Part shown: positions 38,901-50,900 of the stretch, one piece after another
Layout of the letters: each line of letters opens with the position of its first letter
Numbering within the stretch: the first letter of the stretch is position 1
Source: Macrosoma leucophasiata
Lineage: Eukaryota; Arthropoda; Insecta; Lepidoptera; Hedylidae
DNA length: 64,000 bases
Reading direction: 5' to 3'
Assembly: GCA_036365455.1 (NCBI GenBank)
Contig: JAWQUS010000032.1
Coordinates: forward strand, 15,756,001-15,820,000
Position numbers and translations under genes: made by a program
The notes under the pieces: model-generated
Told to the model about the DNA's origin: nothing
Databases searched by the model: none
What the model saw: only the letters and a program-made list of their open reading frames with translations

Positions 38901-41900
38901 CGGAGATGCTACACGAGACTTGGACCATACCAAAGAAATAGCGAATGGTTCGTCACCATTTTTCACGTGGTAAGTCTATCACACAGCGTTTGCTCGCTCG
39001 CATCGGCACACCCGAGTATTGAGACTTATGAGTCTTACTCTATACCTATATGGCGGGGAAATTTAATATGCGAAAGAAGCGGTAATTCCGATAAATAAAT
39101 TTGCCATAAACGGACAATGCGCTATAGCGGTACTTCATCTCAGTCTAACTGGAGAAGCCACGTATACGTATTTATTTATAATTTAATTCTCTACGAGTCC
39201 TAAGACGTCATAAAGTTGTGCGGTAGCGGATGAAATTGTGCTATTAGTAATTTCTAACACAGAGGCATGACACCTTAGGCCTCAAGGGTGGTAACGCATC
39301 TGCATTTTGATCTTGGTCTTTGTATAAGTGTTTATAGGCTGCAGCCATCACGTAACATGTAACAATGTGAACTGCATGCTTGTTCGCCACTTCCATTAGA
39401 TAAAAAAAAGTTGTGAAAACAGGATTATCACATGCTGGTTTAACCTAATATTTTAAATATATTGACGTCATCTAAACAGACGCTCTCGGGATTTTTTTAA
39501 AAGTTGATCCGGACGACTCTCATAATGATGCCTTCTACTACAAAATATCATACGAAGAGGAACATTTTAATAAAGTTATTGTTAACAACATAGGGTGAAC
39601 AAGGCACATACAAAATAATAATATAGTTTAGACACAAGCATACAAAAATTAGAGGGAAGTGTGTGAAAAGAAGAAACGAGGATTGTTAGGTTTACTACAA
39701 AAGAATACAATTCTAAAATGTTACTCATTATCCTATGAGAATTTTTAGGGTTTTTACAGGGGGGTCGGTTATCGTTATATTCTCGAAAGATTTTTTTTTT
39801 TTTTAATGTTATAATAGTGGCAAACAAGCATGCAGTTCACATTGATGTTAAGTGATGACTGCAGCCTATAGACAACCACACAATGACCAAAGGTCAAAAT
39901 GCAGATGCGCTGCCACTCTTGAGACATTAGGTGTTATGCCTCTGTGCCGGAAATTACAGGGCCGTACATTACCACCTGACCGGAACACGATAGTGATGAA
40001 CACTACCATTTAGCGGCAAGTATATTAGGTAATGCGGTGGTGCCTACGCCCGCGAGCTCCGTCACTGGAGCTCTACCACCAGTAAAATGTAAGTATATCT
40101 TATAATTGATATTAACATTTACTTACATAGGCCCACAGTAGTCGTATGACACGTTGAAAGTATTTATTTGCATATTAGTAATGTAAAACTTGCGAATTGA
40201 TTATTATGATCTCAAAGTATTATAGTCAGATATTTAGATAGCTTTTTAAAAGAATGTTCAAAATAGAGCCTTACATTAACTGTGTTTTGTATTTAGAAAT
40301 AAAATTCTTCTAATTTGAAAGTTCATAAAAGCTACGTTGTTCAATTTTGCGTTTTTTTTAACTTTTCTGTTTTGTTTCCAGAATTAATAAGATTCTATGA
40401 TACCACAAGTACTAAATAAGCAGCAGCTATTTTTAAAAATGTTAAACTTTCTCATTTCCCTGTATTTTTTCTAATTTTAGTATGTTTATTACTTGTTGTA
40501 AAACCAGTTATTACTTTATTTTTCCATTGAACATGTTATCTACTTTAAGTTTTTTTGTAAAAGAAAGACCGAATTGGTACTGTAACACTATTGATTTAAA
40601 ATAAATAATGCTAAGATGTGACAACTCAAAATGTATCAGTATCACTGAGAAAAACATAATTAATATTTTGTATTATTTCTAAATGTTATTAAAAATAACC
40701 TAATTTTTTCCTAGTATTTTTTGTAATGAGCCCATAATCTTCATAAGCTTGTCTGTGTTATTTTGTTATAAGTCTGAGACCTAGTAGTCATTTTCAATAT
40801 TAAGTACTAAATTAGTATTATTTTCTTAAAAACATTTAATATACATAAACTACAATATATTTTTCGTGTTATTATTCAAGTTTCATCAACATTTGCGCAT
40901 AAAATAATAAAATACGGCTTATGAAGATTTGAAAAACTTTAAGAGTGCTCTACTGAAAAATTCACTAGTTTTGAGTTACGACAGTATTCTTTCAAAGCAG
41001 CGATTTATTTACTAGAGTAATAATTACCATCAATGTAAACTGAATGCTCGTTTGCTACTTTGTGACTTCATCTTTTGTGCATACTGTAAATTAGCGATAG
41101 GTTTAACCAGCTCTGTGATATTAATTACGAGGCATTATTATTATCTTACTAAAACTCTGCGCTGACCCACACCGCGAACACTCCGCCAATATTCCAAACA
41201 AACGCTTAATTTAGTCTCCATTACACAGTCAACAATCAGTGACGTGCATTTACACGTGCACCTGTGTGCGTAGCACGTAGAAAATACCAAACGTCTCCCA
41301 TAAGAGGGGAGGAGGTAGGGTGAGGCAGGGAAATCGGGCGGGACGTCGAAGTGTCCATTCTGTACGTAGTATTAATACATATTCTCTGGCTGAACTCTAC
41401 CATTTAGCGACAAGTAGATTAGGTAATGCGGTGGTGCCTACGCCGGCGAGCTCCATCACTGGAGCTCTACCATCAGTAAAATTTAGGGTTCGTGGTAAAG
41501 AACTCTTCAAGTTTTTATATTTTATTGTCGGTCTAAGTAAACATTTTGTTGTTTTGAATCGGGACCTCCAACTCGACGAACGAGTATATAAATAGACAAG
41601 CTTCATGTACTTACTGACAAAGGATCACGGCAAGATTATTTTCTAGACAATATTTCAAAGCTATTTTACCTTGTAACTCTTTCATTTTTTTCAATACAAA
41701 TCAATGAATTATGCCATGTTAAAATCTTTCATTCATTAGTTTACCATACTTTAGGTCTATAATGTGTCTATAATGTAATAACATTTACATAATGATAAAA
41801 TGTAAATTGAATGCCAAAAGAAATCTAGTTTTTAGAACTGGTACATTTTTGCATAATCCAATTTTATAACATTAAGTACAAGTGATTGAAATAATAAGAC

Positions 41901-44900
41901 TGAAGTTGAAAGTAAGAAGAAACTTGCTGTTCATTCTGCCAATTCGATTACAAAGACACTACAGCTCACCGCGGACACTCCACGAAAGGAGATGTTGCGA
42001 GCTCGGCTTTGACACGTCCTCAAAAAATGGGTAAATTAAAGAAGAATCCGAAAAAAATACAATTAATTTAATCAATAATATATTTTGGAGTTACAACCAC
42101 ATTTAATTCAAACGATTTTATCATTTTCAACTATGTTAAACATGGCGGCGATACAGCCGACACTTGGGATCAATCGATTTTGATAGTAATTAGAAAATAT
42201 TACTTTTTCTCCAAGTACCCTAAAGTCAAAATACAATTTAAAAAATAAAAATGACAAAATGACATCGCCCGCCATATTCGCCATGTTGGTTTTGAGTTGC
42301 AATTCTAACTGCAAATAATATTTTGTAACTGCAAACAAAGCTAAATAAGTGAAAATATGCAGTTAAAAACGTTTTTATATTGATTTTGCCTGTTATTGAT
42401 ATTGTGTACAGTACATGGCCGGAGGTCCATACATTTTTGCAACATCTCCTTTCATACAAACGCTTAATTTGGTCTCTATTACACAACATAGATCAGTGAC
42501 GTGTATTTACACGTGCACCGGTGTGCGTCGCACGTAGGGAATACCAAACGTCTCCCATAAGAAGGAAGGAGGTTGGGTGAGGCGGGGAAATCGGACGGGG
42601 ACGTCGGAGTGCCCATTCTATACGTAGTGTTATTACATATTCTCTGACTACACTATCCTACGTGCAATATTGCAGATCGACCTTAGGAAGGAGACTTCCG
42701 CTTATTTCGGGTCTGTAGAGTGTTATCCCTTTCGCACCTCACCTATGTGACGTTTGTCGACCAATCAAGTTTTGACCAATACCAGACTATCTGTGCTTAC
42801 GTAAGTAGTGTGCAACAGAGATAACGCTCTACGAAGTCGATACCAGCCGATTGTCTTATTCGTAGGCTCGATGTGCAATATTCCTTGCTGGGTACTTAAT
42901 GATATATTGACAGTGTCGTAGTGAAGCGCTAACTGCGGCTGCCATAGAGCAACACAGGCCACCGGCCGCTGTGGATCAGAGGGGAGTAGCCATAGCGTTT
43001 ATTATAATAAAATAATAATGGCAACTATACGTCCCACTGCAGGGCACGAGTCTCTTCCCTTTTTGGGGGGAAGCCTGGAGCTTACTCCACCACGCTGCTC
43101 CAATGCGGATTGTTAGAGATACGGGTTAATGGCCAACCCGCTGTCGGATGTTTTCAAACCGCCTCCGACGAGGTTTAACGACTGCTATCTATCGATAGTA
43201 ACCGGGACCGACGGCTTAACGTGCCCTCCGAAGCACGGAAACGCGCATTTTAATTTGCCACTAGCGGTCACCCATCACACACCCGACCGCGCCTGTAATG
43301 CTTAACCGAGAAGATCGCTTACGATCTACACCAGCCGCGGGGCCATGCGCGCTACACACCAGCCGCAGGGCCATGCGCGCTTCAAGCGTAGCGTTTATAA
43401 ATTTGTGTAAAATAATGATGGAAGCAATTTACAATCTTTATAAACAATGTACATCTGTATCTAACTCTGGCAACCCTAACTACATTGCCCTTGCGTCCGC
43501 CCTGCGGAGGGGTCAATTGATAACCCTTACGCTATTAACAGCAAGTTTATTTCACTCACATAAGTACACAAGTACTTGGTGATAAGCACCAGATGTCAGA
43601 CAATACCTGTATTCACCAACGGTGGCCAAGCGGTTAAAATATTTGCATAACAATCACCCATTCTTGATAATAATATTATATATATATTTGTTACTGTATT
43701 ATATTTTAATTGCGTAGAAAAAGTCCACTCCGTGAATGCTCCAGTAAGGCAAAGACACGCGACGAGTGGCGAAGGATTGTGAAGCGAGCCACCTGGAAAT
43801 ACGACTCTTGCATTACACTCTGTCAAGAGTGTAATGCAAGAGGACAGACAGAAATTATTATTATTATTATTTTTTTTTTTTTTTTATGTAATGGAAGTGG
43901 TAAACAAGCATGCAGTTCACATTGATGTTAAGTGATGACTGCAGCCTATAGACACCCACACAAAGACCAAGGTCAAAATGCAGATGCGTTACCACTCCTG
44001 AGGCCTAAGGTCTTATGCCTCTGTGCCGGAAATTATTTAATCACTTATCATCAATGTGAACCGCGTCCTTTTATACCACTATCTTTAAATAAAAAATAAA
44101 GTCACTGACTGTCTCAGCAGTATAATGAGCAGTAATAGTAGGAACACACGACACGACGCCGACAAAATCCGCTGCCGCTACACACAACCGGATCCGGAGC
44201 GGTCTGCATCGGACTTGATTAATAATGGCAACCCATTATACGTCCCACTCCTGGGGACGAGTCTCTTTCCTTTTTGGGGGGAGGTCTGGAGCTTCCTCAC
44301 CACGCTGCTGCAATGCGGATTGGTGGAAATAAGGGTTAGTGGCGTGGCCAACCCGCTCTCGGATGTTTTCAAACCGCCCATAAAGCGTCCGACAAGGTTT
44401 AACGACTGCTATCTATCGATAGCAACCGGGACCGACGGCTTAACGTGCCCTCAGAAGCACGGAAACGCGCATTTTAATTTGCCACTAGCGGTCACCCATC
44501 ACACACCCGACCGCGCCCGTAATGCTTAACCGAGTAGATCGTTTACGATCTACACCAGCCGCGGGGCCATGCGCGCTTCAACGGACGGACTTGATTACCT
44601 AAAAATAATTCTGTCAGTCGGACTCCTCTACACACGGCCAGATTTGGTGCGGAGCGTACCGAATCCGCTCCGTACCAAATTCGGACGTGTGTTACGACTA
44701 TAAGCAGTAGACAGGAGTTTGACTCCGGGGTCGGCAGATTGATCTACCGGAGTTTAGAGATGTCAATGGGCTCGCCACATCGTCATTACATGATAAAATA
44801 TAATATAGCAGGCAAATCGTGAGAATAGGAATGTATGCCTCAATATATGCATTAAAGTACCTCTGCCTACCCATTCGAAGGGCACAGGCGTGTCGTTACG

Positions 44901-47900
44901 TGTATTTTTAAAAACTCAGTAAGCCAAGGAGTGACTCTATCGTATACTGTCTATGAACATTGTCAAACCACACCCATGTATTCCAGCACTTCATGATTTC
45001 GTAATAACGTAACTTCACGCCTATAATCCCCGAAGGGGTAGGCAGAGGTAAATGCATGCATTCAAGCATACATGCAAACATCCACGACTCGCCGGTTACG
45101 TTTTAACCCATGTAACAGGTGGGGAACCTGTTGCCATCTCCGGGCACATTACCAAACTCCGAGGTACCGGGCAATTTCCAGAAAATGGAAAATTCCCAAT
45201 AGAGCCAGAGATAAAGGATTTTAAACCGTTATCTCTGATAGTCCCCAACCCGGGAATCGAACCCAGGACCCCAAGCGCAGTAGTAGTGGCCTGTTACCAC
45301 TACGCTAAGAGGCAGTTAGTATTTCGTCATACTTTTAATGAAATCACAACAACTTCCTACATCCGTCCTAAAATAAAATATTGCATAGCAAACAAGTTTT
45401 TTAAACGCTTGCGATTGGCGTGGTCATGTGACCGCTTGGCAACAGTATAAACGGTGTAACAGAGCACTTTCTATTTTATGATACAAATCGATTACAATAA
45501 AATTCGGAAACTGATTTCATTTGCAGTTATAGGAGTGAAGACTTCATGCTATGTTTGAGAATTCAATCAATAATGGGCCGCGATAATTGAGCGTGGCGTT
45601 TTATGCCGTTGGGACGTGGCGACCAACCACCACCTAGCAGAACCCACCGCTAACTAGCAGAGAATTGCCTAGTGCAGCCAATTGAACAATGGCCACGTGG
45701 CGACCAACCACCACCTAGCAGAACCCACCACTAACTAGCAGAGAATTGCCTAGTGCAGCCAATTGAACAATGGCCACGTGGCGACCAACCACCACCTAGC
45801 AGAACCCACCACTAACTAGCAGAGAATTGCCTAGTGCAGCCAATTGAACAATGGCCAAACTAGCTAAATTGGCCAACAGTGAACCCTTCCAACAAATATA
45901 TTAGAGGCTTCCAACTTCCAATATCATAGAGCAACGCGGGATACCGGCGGACCGGAGGGTAAAGAGCAGCTGTGTTGTGTGGTCGATGGGAGGGGAATAG
46001 CCATAGCGTCTATTACCGGTGCAAAACAGTCTGTCATTTTTTGCGGGGGGAAATGCGTGTGACACACACACACTACTAAAATCGTCTATTACTACGAAAC
46101 TCACACCTTGACTTTAACAAATAAATAAATAATTTAACGCACACATTTAAACTTCTAGGCGACAGGCATAAGTCCACTTGGGTTTGTACATTGACAGAGG
46201 GGAAAGCCTGCATATGGTTACTCTCCTTCGGTCTGCCGCGGCCGGTGGCCCGTGTTGCTCTATGTCCAATACCTACAATAACGCGTCGAATGGAACGTCT
46301 CGCGATATAACTGCCGCCAGTGCTATTGTCAATCCGCATGCCAAGCATGGCGATTAGAGTATATTTTCCTAATAACGCACAACAGTTGTAGGCATCTTTG
46401 GGGAAGTCGTTTATCCAGATGTTTAAATAAAAGAGTACAGAATTATCTCGTCTGCGGATAAATGGAAAACAGTAGTTATTACAACTGTAGTAAATTTTAC
46501 TATTTATCGCCATAATATATAGATTATATAAGCATTCATCGCCACATAGGGCTGCAGTTTCTTCTCTTTAATTAAGGTTTGTAACCAGCATACTGTCAGG
46601 GTTTTCTAAGACGATCCTAGGTTCCTAATTACTTCCAAACTATTTGACTTGCACAATATAACGTACTTGTCCATTCATTACGTACAGCCTTGAACCTGTT
46701 TTGGTGCCTATGTAGGTATCTATTGTTTAATCGTAGAAGTCTAGTAAAGCCTTGAAGTTCAATCATTAAGATTCAGGAATGACATATTATACCTAATGTC
46801 GTTAATAGAGACTTAATGGTTTTTTTATGTAGTATGAAGGTGGCAAACTAGTATGCAGTTCACATTGATGTTAAATGATGACTGCAGCATATAGACACCC
46901 GCACGCAGAGATTTTATAATTAAATATTAATTGCCAGAGGCGCTTTACAACCCTCAAAAGGCCGCATTTACAAACTGCGGGCTATCCTTCCTTCCTATAA
47001 ATTAAGTGTTAGGCAGGCTCCACACGTTGGTCCGAACGATGGCGCCAACGCTACGTGTGGATCTAGAAAATAGCATTGGCCCCAAGTGGCCCCAACGTTG
47101 GGGCGAGCGATACCTATGCGTTGGCGATTGCCCGGCGCGTGTCAGCAGCCAACTTTTGGGCCAACGTGTGGATCCGGCGTTAGGGGAGATATATTGAATC
47201 TTGCCCTGGGTAGTTATGTGTTCACTGATCTCTCAGCAAATTAATTGTCTCTATTTTCAGACCAATTCTGGAAGTATGTTCGTACTATTACTACGTAAAG
47301 TCTGTTTTTTTTTTCGGTACGGACTAAATTGACATAAGCTGTGTGGCTAGGTTTATCTTTTTCTCATTAATAATGATATGCCACTACCGTAACTTTACAA
47401 TCTAGTATCGTTTTTCAGTAATAATTTTTATTTTATTTTATTCAAGAGAACAAACAGTCTTATTTGCTTACAAACAATCTTAATAAAATTTCATCAGACC
47501 ATTTATAAGTTTCCGTATTTGGAGATCTAAGGAATTGCATATTGATTCATAACAGTAACAAAAACAGAAAACAAAAAAACAATATCAACAAAATCAAATC
47601 AATAATAAAAGGAAATGTAGTGCAACTTAGTACGTTTACTGCTCCTAGCCTTTTAATTTATATTATATCTTATTAATATTTTACACTGCGCTAGTAAAGA
47701 AGAAATGGTAAAGACGACTTATTGCATGTCAACCAGTGCCTAAAGAGAACCCTAACATTTTGAGGTTTAGATAAAACTTAGGTAATTACAAAAAAATGTC
47801 TTTAAAATTTTAGAATGTGGCGACACCCGTAATGTACCAATAGGCATGCCTTTATAATGTACCTGTATGGTTAATGTATAGATATGATAAAAACATAAAT

Positions 47901-50900
47901 GCAACACACTAATTTTTTAAGTGTCTATAAATCTTAATAATGACATGCAAATTAATAATCAGAATCAGGTAATGACTCCGTACCTCAATGTGCCGAATCG
48001 TCAGAGTTATCACCTACTTCAATAATAAATCAGTCGGTAATGTCGTGGACAATATGGCCTAGAGCAGCTATACTCTAAGTGTGTTCCGCGGAACCCTAGG
48101 GTTCCGTGATTCCTCTGTCGGGGTTCCGCAAGAATTTAGAAAAAAAAAACAAAACACCTCTCTCTGGTCGCTCCGCGGCCCACAAAACGCTATGAACGTT
48201 ATTTATTTATTTATTTATATTTTGAATTGGTCAGATATCTCAGTTTGATGCGCGCATCTTTTGAAAAGTATTTTCCCGAAGAACACAATACAAAAATTAG
48301 TGAATTCATGGATTCATAATCCTTTTTTACCCAACTTGGAAAAGCCTGAAAACATGTCAAACGAGATACATGAATCTCTTTTAGAAATGTCATCAGACAC
48401 AAGTATTGAGTCACTGTTCAAAACGACGCCTCTCAATGATTATTGGTGCAGAATCCAAGATGAATATGTAATGCTTGGCCAAATGGCTCTGGATATTCCT
48501 CTCCCGTTCCCAACTACATATTTGTGCGAAACAGGATTCTCTACCTACGCAGCCACGAAAACAAAATATCGCAATAGACTGGACGCCGAAGCTGATATGA
48601 GACTCCAACTTTCTTCCGTCAAACCTGATATCAACCAATTGATGAAAAATAAAAAACAGTTTCATACCTCCCACTAGTTAGATTTTTTCTTTTTTAATGT
48701 TTTCTATTATTGTCCTTGCCAAGTGGTGAAGTAAATAATAATAAGTAACTGTTACATTGTACTTTTATTATGCTGTAAAAAAAAAAACTTATAAAAACAA
48801 TTGTTTTATTGTAGGGTTCCATCAAGTATTTTGATTCCCAAAAGGGTTCCGTCATTTAAAAAGTTTGAGAACCACGCCTAGAGTAAACATTTTTTTTCTC
48901 AACTTCAATTATTAGGTACATGTTTTATATAGTTTTTCCAGCGCTGGGGAGTCACTAGACGAAGTCACACATTCGTTTTTCTTTGGCGTTTCGGCTGGAG
49001 ATTCTGTTTACTTTTCGGTGTGTACATAATGAACGCGTTCATTACCATGTTTTATGCCCGTGAAATAGCATATTCGGAGGTTGAAGGACGAATGCCGTGT
49101 ATTCAAAATGGCGCCGTATTTTCGTTTATATGGCATTGATAGCTACACTACATCGACCTATTTCCTGTGTCGTTCCTGTTAAAAACTTGTTATTGCGTAT
49201 TCTTCAACAACAAACAAATAATTAATTGTCGTGTTTACTTAGTGCAATAAGTAATTTAAATTAAATCTGTGATACTCCATAGTAACCCTAATTTTTAAAA
49301 GATTTGTCTATTGTCAAATAATAATAAAATTATGTGGTAAAGTAAAAAGTAAAGATTCATAAAACCGGTATCGTACAACACTAATACAAGAAAGCTGGTA
49401 TCATTATTTTGACATTTGCATGTGTCAATTTAGTCCGTAGCGAAAAAAAACAGACTGTAGTTATACCTCTATGCTACGTAGTATATACTTTAAACTATAC
49501 TATAGGTATACTACTACGTCCCCAGGCGCGCCAATGGCTCTATGTAAAAATCAGTTTTGGTTTTTTGTTAATTTAGTTTATTTTATGTGTACACTGGCAT
49601 TTTGGGCGAGTATTTTATTACACACTGCAACAATAATGATAAAAATGTTAGGCAGGCAAGTTTAAGTCAATTAAACCACATTACTAATTATCAGGTGATT
49701 TCATTAGCATTGGTTAATTTTGCGCAAAACACGTTATTCAATTTAGATATGGTCTAATTAAAATAAGTCAAGTTCATATTTCTATATAAGTACACATATA
49801 TATTTGCGACAGTTTAAATAATTCTCGAATGCAGTGAAACATAGCATTAATTACATTTCCCCTAATGTAGGAAGTCGTACTTCTCAACCAAGTCAAGGTC
49901 GTTATCAAGTCTCACAATACAGTATCTACGATTTTTGTTATCATTGTAGTTTACCTACTACTAATCCTTTCACTGTGCAGCATTTTGACAAAAACATTAG
50001 GGAAACGCTTTTTACTGAGTGGTAGAGCTCGAGTGACAGAGCTCGCGGGCGTAGGCACCACCGCATTACCTAATATACTTGCCGCTAAATGATAGTGTTC
50101 AGCACTATTGTGTTCCGGTCAGGTGGTAATGTACAGCCCTGTAATTTCCGGCACAGGGGCATAACACCTTAGGACTCAGGAGTGGTAACAGATATGCATT
50201 TTGACCTTGGTTTTTGTGTGAGTGTCTATAGGCTGCAGTCATCACTTAACATCAATGTGAACTGCTTGCTCGTTTCCAACTTCCATAAAATAAAATAGAA
50301 AAGCAAGTAAATACATGCATACAGATAAATTTGTTACTTTTTTCATAAGTAGTATATTTAGTTCTGTTGCTGTTTTATGAACCACAGGGGGCATCAAATT
50401 GAAAGCTGTATGCAATACATTTGTTTACCTAAACGTTAACATATTTATAAAAATTTTACAATAGAGTATAGTGCCTTTTATGACGTAACAGCAATATATT
50501 CTAAAGCATTTGTTGATTTTATATCAATTGGGACACATAATACACCTGCTGTTCTCCAGAGAATGTGGGTATGCTGTTACATTTGTTTGTTTTAATGGAT
50601 TTGCTTATTTTTAGGGTTAAATATCTTATCGAACAGAATTCTTCTAGGATCACTTGTTAAGACAAACTTTCAAAACCATCTTGCATTCTGCAGGACAGTT
50701 CTGGATTTCATGACATAAAAAAGTCATATGATAGATTAGTTAAAAACTGTTTACTTTATAAATATATTCTTATATAGATATGGTACTTGAGGAGGTTTAT
50801 CACAAATCATTGACACACATAATAAAGAACTACATTTTATTTACACAATCAAATAAGCTGCATTAAGATTTATTGCATTAAGTTCTTTATTGTTTGCATC

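Larger units (their letters stand above)
46263..48056. other. CPD intron 1, sparse
   Basis: Besides the SINE-A scrap (46839) and foldback element c (47014), 47430-47700 begins TTTTTATTTTATTTTATTCA, possibly the reverse tail of an old non-LTR element. Nothing else supported. Confidence 0.45.

Noticed and set aside
38709..38975. Endogenous retrovirus with envelope
   Set aside because: Only a short BEL/Pao-type pol fragment is present; no LTR, gag or envelope-like sequence nearby.
45619..45861. CRISPR-like array
   Set aside because: The 81-bp units are directly contiguous with no variable spacers; this is an ordinary tandem repeat in a eukaryotic genome.
47006..47197. 63-codon ORF
   Set aside because: Consists of the repeated CCAAC/GTTGG words of a foldback element.
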